A DNA stretch of 64,000 nucleotides from Microcoleus vaginatus PCC 9802 (GTDB taxonomy: Bacteria; Cyanobacteriota; Cyanobacteriia; Cyanobacteriales; Microcoleaceae). How positions within the stretch are numbered: the first letter of the stretch is position 1; each line of letters starts with the position of its first letter. Under the pieces are notes generated by a model. It saw only the letters and a list, made by a program, of their open reading frames with translations. It had not been told where the DNA came from and searched no databases. Location: assembly GCA_022701275.1 (NCBI GenBank), contig CP031740.1:5841001-5905000 (forward strand). The letters run 5' to 3'. The translations under genes were made by a program, and so were the position numbers. Shown here in pieces: positions 34,991 through 44,082 of this stretch.

Positions 34991-35195
34991 AACCCACCCT
35001 CTGCCGATTTTCCCGAATCATCGCCTCTAACTTGGGACTCTCGGCAAATTGCCTCTCCAACTTCGCCGTCAAATGCAGCATCTTCTCGTCCAAACCCTCC
35101 TCCTCCTCCTCCCATGCCTCCGCCCCCACATACCTCTCAGGAGTTAAAACATAACACTTACCGTTTTGCTTTTTTGTTGCCTTTTGACTCCGCAC
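34980..35195 (-). pseudogene. C-terminal remnant of type I DNA methyltransferase hsdM
   Basis: A 71-codon open segment with YVLTPERYVGAEAWEEEEEG, LDEKMLHLTAKLERQFAESP and KLEAMIRENRQRVGSGG. This matches the final 65 residues of HsdM, whose natural end is (R/K)ENLRGLGYG. The catalytic N-6 adenine methyltransferase domain is absent. Its stop (TAG, 34980-34982) overlaps the start of the DUF1016 remnant, so the original operon junction is preserved although both genes are gutted. Confidence 0.72.
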
Positions 35196-35448
35196 CAGTG
35201 TTACAACTCTTCTGGAAAGTACATTTGCAGCAAATCTGCCCCGCCCTAACTCAACTAGCCTAACTTCTCCAGAACTTAGCTAAAAAGCACCTAAAGTATG
35301 ATGCGAAACTCGGGCAATACTCTTATTCTATAAATTCATCGGGCATTAAACCGATATCCACAACCGCCAAGATTTATTGCCAAAAATTAAATCTTTCCGG
35401 CGAAAAGTTGCTATTTAATGAATAAGACTTTACAATCCAGCAAGGTAA

Positions 35449-35667
35449 ATGAAACTCTCAATGAGCAGCCCTGCAAGCACGAACCCGAAATGGGTCGCAA
35501 GTGCCAAAAAGCAGCAAAAGCTACCTTTTTTAACTCTTTCAACAGCAAAGCATTGGCAAAAAAACCAGGGATCGACGGTTGGCATCTTGGAACGAATGCT
35601 TTGCTCGCAATACTACTTGAAATGTATCAAAACTTGTCAGCCAAATTTAGCCCTAACAGATGCCTAG
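35449..35667 (+). CDS. possible small basic protein, doubtful
   Basis: A 72-codon frame (MSSPASTNPKW, KKQQKLPFLTLSTAKHWQKN) that ends 84 bp before the DUF3536 gene. It is hydrophilic and basic, and overlaps a competing frame of 89 codons at 35418-35687. Neither shows a known family or a good ribosome site. It may be leader sequence of the next gene. The stretch 35196-35448 before it holds nothing I can name. Confidence 0.2.
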   Translation: MKLSMSSPASTNPKWVASAKKQQKLPFLTLSTAKHWQKNQGSTVGILERMLCSQYYLKCIKTCQPNLALTDA

Positions 35668-35750
35668 CTGTAACTCTTGCTGCGTAAGGTTTCAGTTTCT
35701 AATTAGGCTGGTTTTATTGTCTTTAACTACTTGAGTGAGGATTTGCTCGT

Positions 35751-38519
35751 ATGATTTCGATTTCTACAACTCAATCCGATGTGCTACCTTTGTCTTCGCC
35801 AACCCTAACTGCTGCAACCCAAAGCAGTGCGGCTGCTGCAACTGGGGTGTGCGTGACGGTTCACGGTCACTTTTACCAGCCACCCCGGGAAAACCCTTAC
35901 TTGGACGCGATCGAACGCCAAGCCAGCGCCTCTCCTTCCCATGACTGGAACGAACGCATTGACAAGGAGTGCTACCGCCCGAACGCCTTTGCCCGCATAC
36001 TCAACGATCGCGGCGAAGTCGCGGGGATCGTGAACAACTACGAGTATATGAGCTTCAACATCGGGCCTACACTGATGAGCTGGCTCGAACGCTATGACCC
36101 GGAAGTCTACCAGCGGATTCTGGAGGCCGATCGCAAAAGCTGTAAGCGCCTCAACGGTCACGGCAACGCGATCGCCCAAGTCTACAATCACATCATCATG
36201 CCCCTCGCTAACGAGCGAGACAAATACACCCAAATTCGCTGGGGGATCGCAGATTTTCGCTCCCGGTTCAATCGCGATCCCGAAGGAATGTGGCTCGCCG
36301 AAACCGCCGTAGACTACGCCACCCTCGAAGTTTTAGTCGCTGAAGGCATCCGCTTCATTGTCTTAGCCCCCTCCCAAGCAGAACGCTGCCGCCCGCTAAT
36401 CGGGCAAAACCACGAAGGGCAACCAGCGGAAAATTCCGAATGGCACGAAGTCGGCGGCGGTCAAATCGATCCGACTCGCCCGTACCGCTGCTATTTGAAA
36501 CCAGAAATGCGGTTGATGGCTGACCACCAACTCTCGCCGCTGAGCACTCACTATTTTGGCCGCCAGCACTCCCAAAATTCTGCAGCCGCACCTGCCAACA
36601 CTCCCTACATCGATATCTTTTTCTACGACGGCCCGATCTCGCGGGATATGGGCTTCAATGACGTTCTCAGCAGCAGCCACCACTTAGCCGGGCGCTTGGG
36701 TCAAGCAGTACGGGGAGACCACCGCCCGGCTCAATTAATCTGCGTGGCGACGGACGGCGAAACTTTCGGCCACCACAAAAACAGTACCGAAAAATGCCTC
36801 GCCTACGCCTTCACAGAAGAGTTTCCCCGCCGCGGCTGGACGGTGACGAATTTTGCTCATTATTTAAGTCAAAATCCGAGCGCTTGGGAAGTGGAACTCA
36901 AACCCGTGACGGCATGGAGTTGCTCTCACGGGGTCGATCGCTGGCAAGATGATTGCGGCTGCGGTGGTGGCGGCGGATGGCACCTCAAATGGCGCCGCCC
37001 TCTGCGGGATACTCTCAATTGGCTGCGCGATCGACTGATTCCGATTTACGAAGAAGCGGGGCGCAAGCTGTTGAGCGATCCCTGGAAAGCCAGAGATGAA
37101 TATATTGAGGTTATCCGGGATCGATCGCCCGCTAAGGTTGACAGTTTCCTTCAACGCCATCAAGTTCGCCCCCTCGACGACGCCGAACAGGTGGACGCCC
37201 TGCGACTGCTGGAAATGCAGCGCCACGCCCTGTTAATGTTCACTAGCTGCGGCTGGTTTTTTGAAGAAATCTCGCGGCCAGAAGGCGTGCAAATTCTGCG
37301 CTACGCGGCCCGGGCGCTGGAATTGGCGGGGGAAGTTACCGGCATCCAGCTAGAAAAGGATTTTGTGGCTCAACTAGCCCTCGTACCCAGCAACGTTGAC
37401 TGTTTTAAAACAGGGGCAGAAGTTTACCGCCAACTGGTGGTGACAGCTCAAATTAGTCTCCGACAAGTGGCCGCCCACTACGCAATCAGTTCTCTATTTG
37501 CCAAATTTCCCCGCGAAGAGCGAGTTTACTGCTATCAGGCCGAGCAGCAAGATTTCCAAATACAGCGCATGGGCTCGATGACTCTGGCTGTGGGTCAATT
37601 GCAGTTAACCTCGGAAATTACCCGGGAAACAGAGATTTTTGTGTTTGCTGCGTTGCACCTCGGCGGCTGGGACTTCCACTGCTGCATTCAGCCTTTTGGC
37701 AGCCGCCGGTCTTACACTATGCTCAAAGAGCGGTTGTTTGGAGTTATGCAAGAAGCTTCGGCGTCCCACGCAATTCTGGAAATGGTGCGGCTGTTTGGGG
37801 ATCAGTCCTTTAGCTTGCGGGATTTATTTGCTGAGGAACGCCACCGGATCGTGCAGTTGCTGAGTCAGGAAAATTTGACTCGCTTGGATCAGCTTTACAC
37901 TCAGGTTTACCGCGAAAATTACGGGGTGATAATGGCGTTCCACCGAGACGAGTTGCAGGTGCCGGTAGAGTTGCAGGTGGCTGCTGAGGTGGCTTTGGGA
38001 CACCGCTGTTTGACCGCGGCCAAGGCCCTGGAAGTGGAAACGGAGGATGTGGAACCGCTGCTGGCCGAAATTGAGGCGATCGCCACTGAAAGCGGCCATC
38101 TCCGCTGTCGGTTGAACGTTCCCGAAGTCAAGGAAATTTTGGAAAAGATGGTTTGGCGATCGCTTAAGGCGCTGCTGCAACCCGGATCGGGCATGGAGGA
38201 TCGCTCGCCTGTCAACTTAGAAACTGACATCCGCACGATCGAGCGTTTGATTGCGGTGGGCGATCGACTGAGTTTGGGTTTGTGTCTGGATCGATCACAG
38301 GAACTGTATTTCAATTCTCTGTACAGTCAAATTGTGCCTCTGTGTTTGGGCTGGCTGCAACTGCAAGATGTCTCGGCGGGCGACAGTGTGGTCGCTGCCG
38401 TTGCCTTGGGGATTGCAGGTTCCGGCGCCGGCTGGGACTTGCCTTCGATCCGGCAGTTGCTGGAGTTGGGTCAAACCTTGGCCGTTGATGTTGAGTGTTG
38501 GTTAAATCAGTTAAGTTAA
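35751..38519 (+). CDS. GH57-like DUF3536 glycoside hydrolase family protein
   Basis: A 922-residue soluble protein. After a low-complexity start (QSSAAAATG), the GH57-type barrel begins with CVTVHGHFYQPPRENPYLDA. WLAETAVDYATLEVLVAEGI is the region of the GH57 nucleophile, and CVATDGETFGHHKNSTEKC the region of the second carboxylate. The C-terminal half (about 450-922) is the DUF3536 helical region. GH57 members are alpha-amylases, branching enzymes or 4-alpha-glucanotransferases; this subgroup, common in cyanobacteria, has no proven substrate but glycogen or a related glucan is likely. The gene is monocistronic. Confidence 0.87.
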   Translation: MISISTTQSDVLPLSSPTLTAATQSSAAAATGVCVTVHGHFYQPPRENPYLDAIERQASASPSHDWNERIDKECYRPNAFARILNDRGEVAGIVNNYEYMSFNIGPTLMSWLERYDPEVYQRILEADRKSCKRLNGHGNAIAQVYNHIIMPLANERDKYTQIRWGIADFRSRFNRDPEGMWLAETAVDYATLEVLVAEGIRFIVLAPSQAERCRPLIGQNHEGQPAENSEWHEVGGGQIDPTRPYRCYLKPEMRLMADHQLSPLSTHYFGRQHSQNSAAAPANTPYIDIFFYDGPISRDMGFNDVLSSSHHLAGRLGQAVRGDHRPAQLICVATDGETFGHHKNSTEKCLAYAFTEEFPRRGWTVTNFAHYLSQNPSAWEVELKPVTAWSCSHGVDRWQDDCGCGGGGGWHLKWRRPLRDTLNWLRDRLIPIYEEAGRKLLSDPWKARDEYIEVIRDRSPAKVDSFLQRHQVRPLDDAEQVDALRLLEMQRHALLMFTSCGWFFEEISRPEGVQILRYAARALELAGEVTGIQLEKDFVAQLALVPSNVDCFKTGAEVYRQLVVTAQISLRQVAAHYAISSLFAKFPREERVYCYQAEQQDFQIQRMGSMTLAVGQLQLTSEITRETEIFVFAALHLGGWDFHCCIQPFGSRRSYTMLKERLFGVMQEASASHAILEMVRLFGDQSFSLRDLFAEERHRIVQLLSQENLTRLDQLYTQVYRENYGVIMAFHRDELQVPVELQVAAEVALGHRCLTAAKALEVETEDVEPLLAEIEAIATESGHLRCRLNVPEVKEILEKMVWRSLKALLQPGSGMEDRSPVNLETDIRTIERLIAVGDRLSLGLCLDRSQELYFNSLYSQIVPLCLGWLQLQDVSAGDSVVAAVALGIAGSGAGWDLPSIRQLLELGQTLAVDVECWLNQLS

Positions 38520-38563
38520 TCGTTTCTCGATTAGCCGGCATCAATTCCCGCCCTTGAGAATCC

Positions 38564-38593
38564 GCCCGATCGCAGTTTAAATCTCGATCGGGC
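38564..38593 (+). terminator. hairpin after the DUF3536 gene
   Basis: GCCCGATCG (38564-38572) and CGATCGGGC (38585-38593) form a perfect 9-bp GC-rich stem 45 bp past the stop codon. There is no T run after it, so it may be a processing or 3'-end stabilising structure. Confidence 0.4.
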
Positions 38594-38796
38594 CTGCCGG
38601 TTCAACCGAGAATGGATCAACATTTCGGCTGACGTGGATCGCGGCTGGGGATCGAAGCAGCGACAGGGAACTGCCAACTTTGTTTAAGTTTTCGCTCTAC
38701 TTGTGGGAAGATAAGAAGACTGTCGGCAAAGCCTACAAGTGTTAAGCACCCGTAAGCTTTGCAGAGTTTTGAAGAGAGAACACTAAATATAAGTCT

Positions 38797-39030
38797 ATGA
38801 AAGTTGGCGATCGCGTTTGCATTAAAAACTCTGTTGTTGTCTACCACCATCCTGAAAATCGCAGTCAACCATTTGATATTAAGGGTATGGAAGGAGAAGT
38901 CGTGGCGATCGTTCACGAATGGCACGGCCGACCTGTCAGTGCTAATTGGCCGATTCTAGTACAATTTGACAAAAAATTTCGAGCTCACCTGAAAGAGGAT
39001 GAGGTCGAATTGATATCTTCGGAAGTCTAG
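38797..39030 (+). CDS. ftrV: ferredoxin-thioredoxin reductase, variable chain
   Basis: A 77-residue SH3-like subunit that pairs with the catalytic iron-sulfur chain (FtrC) to pass electrons from ferredoxin to thioredoxin for light-dependent enzyme regulation. MKVGDRVCIKNSVVVYHHPE, DIKGMEGEVVAIVHEWHGRP and VSANWPILVQFDKKFRAHL are characteristic. The length is standard for cyanobacteria. The catalytic subunit gene is not in the window, as is usual. TATAAG lies a few bases before the ATG. Confidence 0.95.
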   Translation: MKVGDRVCIKNSVVVYHHPENRSQPFDIKGMEGEVVAIVHEWHGRPVSANWPILVQFDKKFRAHLKEDEVELISSEV

Positions 39031-39081
39031 CTGTCTCCAAAGTAGAAGCCGGAGCCCAAAGACAATATCAAATCCCGTCAG

Positions 39082-39116
39082 TCGATTTTAGATTTTAGAT
39101 TTTAGATTTTAGATTT
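39082..39116. repeat. five heptamer repeats (TAGATTT family)
   Basis: TCGATTT followed by four copies of TAGATTT in perfect register, 52 bp after the ftrV stop codon. Confidence 0.8.
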
Positions 39117-39231
39117 ACTCCACAGATGAATCTGGAAGCTTGAACTAAGGTCTAAAATTTTGCGCTGATCACGACTTCTGTGGGAAAGCAAGTATCCGTT
39201 TTTGGGCGGGAGTCATATAGCTGTTGTACAG

Positions 39232-39301
39232 TTTGTAGTGAGGACTTCAGTTTTTTCTGTAGCTTTTAGTCGCTCGGCGGGGATAAAGTCCTTACTACAA
39301 A
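39232..39301. repeat. inverted repeat TTTGTAGTGAGGACT...AGTCCTTACTACAAA
   Basis: A 15-bp stem with one G-T pair, arms at 39232-39246 and 39287-39301 and a 40-base loop. It lies between ftrV and the converging 77-residue gene. The GTAGTGAGGACT word is one I recall as a frequent dispersed repeat in filamentous cyanobacteria. Either a repeat or a terminator for the leftward gene. Confidence 0.55.
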
Positions 39302-39321
39302 CCATCTTTTTTATTTAACCC

Positions 39322-39555
39322 TTAATTTTTCGACCGTCCCCGGCTAAACCAACCTAAAATATTCCAATCTCCCTGCATTTTCTGCAATTCCTGCTGATGC
39401 TGCTTGGCTGTAGCGTAATACCACTGGCAGTGAAGTTCTAGTTCTTGACGGTACTTAATTTCTTCGTAAAACTCGCGGACAATTTGGTGTCTCTGAAAAA
39501 TTTCGGCCGCGGGAGTCGGTTCTGGGGCAATGTTTTGCAACTCGTGGGGCAGCAT
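39322..39555 (-). CDS. small conserved-looking hypothetical protein
   Basis: A 77-residue hydrophilic helical protein (FQRHQIVREFYEEIKYRQEL, QWYYATAKQHQQELQKMQGD) ending in WNILGWFSRGRSKN. The pattern of regularly spaced hydrophobic and charged residues suits a short coiled coil. It starts 43 bp after the stop of the RNA-repair gene on the same strand, so the two may be co-transcribed. I do not recognise a named family. Confidence 0.6.
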   Translation of the reverse strand: MLPHELQNIAPEPTPAAEIFQRHQIVREFYEEIKYRQELELHCQWYYATAKQHQQELQKMQGDWNILGWFSRGRSKN

Positions 39556-39598
39556 GATTATTTGGGGGCGAGTGTGGCAAATCTTGGCTGTGATTGCT

Positions 39599-42500
39599 CT
39601 AGGCTAACACATTTCTAAGTGAGGCGCGATCGCACAACTCTACCTTCAAGATATTGCTGCGATCGTTAACAGTATTGAACTGGTCGATAAACTCATTGCT
39701 AATTTGTGCGATCGCAGCAGCATCTTCATCTATATTACAGCTCGTACCTAGCACTGCACTAACTAGATTTTGTCTTCTCATAATTCCCGGCCGCGGTCTG
39801 ACATGGATATTAAGTTTTTGCTCTAAATTAATCGCTAATCCGATGGTGTTACCTTCAAGCCAGCCGCCGCATTTTTCTAACTCCCCAACTTCTGCACTAC
39901 TTACCGTCAATACTAAAAACGCATTCGATTGTTCGGGTAAATCGGCTGACTCAAATAGAGTTGTCCAAGCGGTATTTCCCGCCAATACTTCCTCGGCAAT
40001 TTCTGCACCGCGCCCCAATTCGCGGCGCAATATTTCTGCGGTCGATCTCGTGACATTTCGGGTACTATTTTGACAAGGTTCGATCGATGTTATTACAGGA
40101 AACCATTCCCGCGATTTTCGCACTGGATACTGTTTTCCGCCTTCAGTTAATGCTATTGGTTGAGTCCAATCGTGTTGGCTGAGGATTTGGAAAAAATGGG
40201 CAAGTAATATGTCCAGTAATTGATCGTCTCTGAGGCAGGGCGGGCAGGGGGACACCGCCCCTACAAAACCATCGTTTTCCTGAGAATGTAACAGCCTAGG
40301 GGAATCGGGGGTTATATCTCCACATTGAATGGAAGTCCAAGCTGTCAGTAACGCCCAAGAAAAATTACCGAGAAATCCCCAAGCATTACCGTGAATTTGA
40401 CGTGCTTTCGCCCAGGTTCGCACCGCCCTTAACAAGTTTGTAAATAAATCCCAGGACAGATGTGGGCTGACTATATCCACTATTAAGTCCGCTTCCAAAA
40501 TACCGACTGCGGCACTCCAACTGGCGGCATCGAAAAATGGTCTGGCGGCTTCAGATAACGGTTCAATTATCTGGGATTGTCCCATGGTTGTAGCAGAGAG
40601 TAAATCGACGGCGACTCCTTCAATTTCCATTCTCAATACTGGCACTCTTGCCGATTTTACCAGTTGGGAGCGATCGCACAATCCTGCTAGTCTATTTTGT
40701 ACCTGTTTGAGGAATGTTTCCCCTGTTAAAGGGACGGGAATTATACAAATTAAGTCTAAATCGCTGTGGGTGCTTTGTACGCCTATACGTCCCGATCCGA
40801 TTTGCTGCAACAATGGTGGGTAGCCCAAACATTCTCGACAAGCTTGGGCGACGATCGATTGAATTGCTTCTCGATGCTGTAGCTGTGTTTGGGTTAGTTT
40901 GGGATCGAGTTGGTTGATTATTTCTATTAGCGATAGGTTAGATCCATCTTCTCCTGTTTTGGCGCTGGAAATTTCTGGCTGATTTTCTGCTTTTAAAGGT
41001 ATGCAGTATCTAACCTGGAATGGTTCGTTATCGCGGCGGCTAATTAGGGCGATCGAGTCTACTTGAAATTGTACGGGATGCCATTGGGAAAGTTCGGTTT
41101 TGGCGGTTTGGGCTGTGGCAAATTGACCGACGGTTAAATGCGGTGTGAATCCGTTAGCCGATTTGGTACTTTGTTCGTTACATTGGGGAAATATTTGTTG
41201 GAGTACGGTTTGCAATCGATTTAGTGAATCAGCAGGTTCGGGAATAGGATTTAACCATGCAGTACAGCTAGAAGAGTGGGTAAAAATTTCAAAGTTTGAT
41301 AGAGTGATGGTAAATGGTTCTAGTTGTTTCAGTGCTTGGGCGATGGCTGCTGCTGCTTCTGGAAAATATGCCTCTGGCACAAAACCATACAGTAGATTGA
41401 TATGCGGCATCCAGCGGTGGAATTGCCGATCGCAGCGGCGGCGAATTGTTTGAATTGCGGGTAAAATTTCATCCGGCGGAATTATGACAACTGCGCTTCG
41501 ATAGACAGGTGGGATGGTTTGCAAAAAGGCTGTAGATTCTAGCTGGGTAAGGATACCAAAATGATCGGAGGGATAGATTTTTCCTTCTGTATCGGGTACG
41601 GGATTGCAGGCAAATAATTCTATTTTACGAGATATCCAATCTCGATCGTGGCTCCGCAACACCATCCTATCTAACCGTGCCGCAAGTTTAGTTAGACTCA
41701 TTAATTCTGCCAAGGGATTAGCCTGGGGATTGAAAGTGTATCCCGGATCGTCTGGATAAAGTGTTTGCCAAATATCGATAAAATTGTTTTGAGTTAATAT
41801 CTCTGCTTGTTCGTTGCCTATAGCATTAAAATCGCCAACTATCAGGCAATCTCCGGGCTGTGAGTTTAGATATTCTAGCAAGATCTTAAGTTGCTTCAAT
41901 CTCACTTGGAGAGCATTTTTATGGTAATCGCTGGTGAAATGAACGGCGGCGACATTTAGAGTTTTCCCGTTAAGCAGCCACTTTCCTACTAATACCCGCT
42001 TCCGCTGCGAGTAGCGATATTCTACTAAGTTAAACCGCAATCTGGATAACAGCAATAAACCGTGCCATTCCAGCGTCTCGCCTTGGGGAGATTCGGAGAT
42101 ATTATAACCCTGCACCCAATCTTCAGCTAACAGTATTTCTAAGAGGCGCGGCGTTACTTCTTGGAGGGCGATAATATCGGCATCACACTGACGCAGATGT
42201 TCTATAATTATGGGAATTCGCTGGGCTGTCTGCGTATGCTCGGATTCGTAGCGATCTGATAATACGTTAAAACTAACAATTTTTAATGTTGTTACTGTTA
42301 CCGACTTTAAGAAATAATCGATGGCTTGCCAATTTTCTCTATCGTACTTGTAAATAGGTGTAGGGTGGAAGTCAGTAACAGAGATCGAAGGTAGCAGGTG
42401 AGGGGAAATTTGCTGTTTCTGGTTTTCCGATTCCTCGTTTCCCGCTGCCACCACCCATGCTGTGACTGGTAATTCTCCAGTAGCAAACAAATCTAGCAGC

Positions 42501-42733
42501 CGATCGCGATCCCAAACAATTGTTTCCCCGCATTTAACATAACGAATCCGATGCCAGGGAATATCTCCGTCTACTTGCCATTCTGACAGGCGTTTTTCCC
42601 GGATATTGCCAGAAATGCGATCGCTAAAACCCAGACTAAAGGCGCGATGGTCTAAACGACTATCCCATAAAATGCGATGGTAAACCTCGCGGATTGTCGC
42701 CATTTTTTGTTTTGGAGACTTTGGCTTTGACAT
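39599..42733 (-). CDS. four-domain RNA end-repair fusion: MJ1316 + endo/exonuclease/phosphatase + 2H phosphoesterase + poly(A)-polymerase-like
   Basis: A 1,044-residue soluble protein. (1) Residues 11-85: MJ1316/DUF504, proposed to recognise cyclic-phosphate RNA ends (TIREVYHRILWDSRLD, IPWHRIRYVKCGETIVWDR). (2) 148-400: EEP phosphodiesterase with N156 in SFNVLSD, E192 in LQEVTP, D301/N303 in VGDFNA and D389/H391 in SDHFG. (3) 412-580: 2H (LigT-like) domain with HINLLYG (444) and HLTVGQF (532); the first motif has Asn where HxT/S is usual. (4) 620-1044: nucleotidyltransferase and PAP central domain with GSGRIGVQSTHSDLDL (D658, D660) and VAVDLLSA (D710), then VRTWAKARQIHGN. All three transferase carboxylates are present. 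The set implies healing and re-tailing of damaged RNA 3' ends. The start may be M1 or M11; no clear ribosome site exists. Confidence 0.88.
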   Translation of the reverse strand: MSKPKSPKQKMATIREVYHRILWDSRLDHRAFSLGFSDRISGNIREKRLSEWQVDGDIPWHRIRYVKCGETIVWDRDRLLDLFATGELPVTAWVVAAGNEESENQKQQISPHLLPSISVTDFHPTPIYKYDRENWQAIDYFLKSVTVTTLKIVSFNVLSDRYESEHTQTAQRIPIIIEHLRQCDADIIALQEVTPRLLEILLAEDWVQGYNISESPQGETLEWHGLLLLSRLRFNLVEYRYSQRKRVLVGKWLLNGKTLNVAAVHFTSDYHKNALQVRLKQLKILLEYLNSQPGDCLIVGDFNAIGNEQAEILTQNNFIDIWQTLYPDDPGYTFNPQANPLAELMSLTKLAARLDRMVLRSHDRDWISRKIELFACNPVPDTEGKIYPSDHFGILTQLESTAFLQTIPPVYRSAVVIIPPDEILPAIQTIRRRCDRQFHRWMPHINLLYGFVPEAYFPEAAAAIAQALKQLEPFTITLSNFEIFTHSSSCTAWLNPIPEPADSLNRLQTVLQQIFPQCNEQSTKSANGFTPHLTVGQFATAQTAKTELSQWHPVQFQVDSIALISRRDNEPFQVRYCIPLKAENQPEISSAKTGEDGSNLSLIEIINQLDPKLTQTQLQHREAIQSIVAQACRECLGYPPLLQQIGSGRIGVQSTHSDLDLICIIPVPLTGETFLKQVQNRLAGLCDRSQLVKSARVPVLRMEIEGVAVDLLSATTMGQSQIIEPLSEAARPFFDAASWSAAVGILEADLIVDIVSPHLSWDLFTNLLRAVRTWAKARQIHGNAWGFLGNFSWALLTAWTSIQCGDITPDSPRLLHSQENDGFVGAVSPCPPCLRDDQLLDILLAHFFQILSQHDWTQPIALTEGGKQYPVRKSREWFPVITSIEPCQNSTRNVTRSTAEILRRELGRGAEIAEEVLAGNTAWTTLFESADLPEQSNAFLVLTVSSAEVGELEKCGGWLEGNTIGLAINLEQKLNIHVRPRPGIMRRQNLVSAVLGTSCNIDEDAAAIAQISNEFIDQFNTVNDRSNILKVELCDRASLRNVLA

Positions 42734-43106
42734 TATATTATTTTGTTATAGTTACATTTGTATGACAAGCGTAACTCTATTGTACTACATAAAGAGCGAT
42801 CGTGTAGGGTGCGCTCAATATTGGCACAACTTTAGTCCGGGACGCAGAAACCGGATTATTTGACGGAAATAGTGCATCAAGGCTTTTTATTTTGGTAAAA
42901 AACCCGGTTTCTCAGTCTTGATGGGCAATACTAAATCCGGGTTTGTCATCTCCTTTATGAAGGAGGCGATTGAAATATCCCCCTCTCCCTCTCCCTCGCG
43001 CTTGGGAAGGGTTTTTTAACCCCGATTTGGTATAATTCCTGAACTTGTGTACGGGCGACGGCTATAAGTCCTAGATTGAATCCACAATCTAAAATCTAAA
43101 ATTCTG
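42734..43106. other. intergenic region with palindromic AGAAACCGG repeat and heptamers
   Basis: No gene is seen in these 373 bp between two leftward genes. CGCAGAAACCGG (42843-42854) and CCGGTTTCTCAG (42904-42915) make an inverted repeat with a 9-bp perfect core; the same AGAAAC...GTTTCT motif occurs at 20191-20206. Two AATCTAA heptamers lie at 43085-43098, directly after the stop codon of the YdcF-like gene. A CCCTCTCCCTCTCCC run sits near 42985. Confidence 0.5.
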
Positions 43107-43901
43107 TTAAAGCCATCCCCGCAGCCGATAAACGATTAAGCCGATGTATTCTTTCAAAGCTTTAGTTGACTGGTTTAACTGATAAGTATCCGGCAATAAA
43201 TCCAGTGCGACTGCTTGCCAATTGTTTTGGGATGCTGCGATATCCTGCTGCGTTATCTGGAAGTCTGTTGGTGCCACAATAGCTTTTATTCCCTGACGCT
43301 GGAAAATTAAGAGCGATCGAGTCATGTGCATCGCCGATGTCACTAGCAAAACCGGCCCTTTTATGCCTTTAGCATCTAAAATTTTCCGCACGTTGACGGC
43401 ATTTTGATAAGTGTTGTGTGAATCTGGGTCTTGCAGAATTGCTGATGCCGGTACACCCATTGTTTGGGCAATTTCTGCCATGTCTGCCGATTCGGGAGCC
43501 CCGCCACCTTTCCAATCTACTCTACCGCCGCTGAGAATTAGCAGGGAAGCTTTGCCTTGCTTGTAAAGTCGGGAACCATAGATTATTCGATCGCCCGCTT
43601 CCGCTAATTCTACCCAAGGACGGGGAGGTAAAGCTGCTTTGACGCCCCCGCCCAAGACGATAATCGCTTCAGCTTGGGGGAGTTCGGCGGTTGGTAAGTT
43701 TTGCCATTCGAGCGATCGAACTAACGATTTTGAAACCCAACCGCTACTTCCGAGCAGTAAAATAATTAGAGCCGCAGCAATTGGCGCCGCCGCCCATTTG
43801 GGACGCTTCCAAAGTGTTATTAAAGCCGCCATCATTAACAGGCAACTCAACCCCAAAGGATAAATAAACAGCGGCAGGAGTTTCGACAGAAATACAAACA
43901 T
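43107..43901 (-). CDS. YdcF/ElyC-family (DUF218) membrane protein
   Basis: A 264-residue protein with two N-terminal membrane helices (about 5-28 and 33-58) followed by a DUF218 domain: AEAIIVLGGGVKAALPPRPW, GSRLYKQGKASLLILSGG, DMAEIAQTMGVPASAILQD, NTYQNAVNVRKIL and VLLVTSAMHMTRSLLIFQRQ. The two-helix form with YQNAV and SAMHMPR-like motifs fits the ElyC subgroup, linked in E. coli to lipid carrier use in envelope polymer synthesis. A shorter, SanA-like member lies at 18892-19560. Confidence 0.85.
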   Translation of the reverse strand: MFVFLSKLLPLFIYPLGLSCLLMMAALITLWKRPKWAAAPIAAALIILLLGSSGWVSKSLVRSLEWQNLPTAELPQAEAIIVLGGGVKAALPPRPWVELAEAGDRIIYGSRLYKQGKASLLILSGGRVDWKGGGAPESADMAEIAQTMGVPASAILQDPDSHNTYQNAVNVRKILDAKGIKGPVLLVTSAMHMTRSLLIFQRQGIKAIVAPTDFQITQQDIAASQNNWQAVALDLLPDTYQLNQSTKALKEYIGLIVYRLRGWL

Positions 43902-44006
43902 TCAGCAAGTAATTCAAATTGCTAGTTAGCGGTAATGGGTAATTGGTAATGGACTATCGTTACTCGCTAATCTGTAATTAGTAATTTAGGTGGCGGGAGT
44001 TGTTAA

Positions 44007-44070
44007 TTTTTAGTATTGAGTTTTGAATTGTGAACTCTTTAACTTAAAGCTTAAAACTCAATACTAAAAA
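44007..44070 (-). terminator. perfect 18-bp inverted repeat after the leftward small-membrane-protein gene
   Basis: TTTTTAGTATTGAGTTTT (44007-44024) and AAAACTCAATACTAAAAA (44053-44070) pair perfectly around a 28-base loop, which itself has an internal AAGCTT. It begins 13 bp past the stop codon of the gene ending at 44083. On the minus strand the second arm ends in a run of T's after the stem only weakly. It may serve as a terminator or be a mobile palindromic repeat. Confidence 0.5.
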
Positions 44071-44082
44071 CTATTTTCGGTG

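Noticed and set aside
38617-38925. A 102-codon minus-strand frame overlapping ftrV
   Set aside because: It overlaps the certain ftrV gene and has no recognisable motif.
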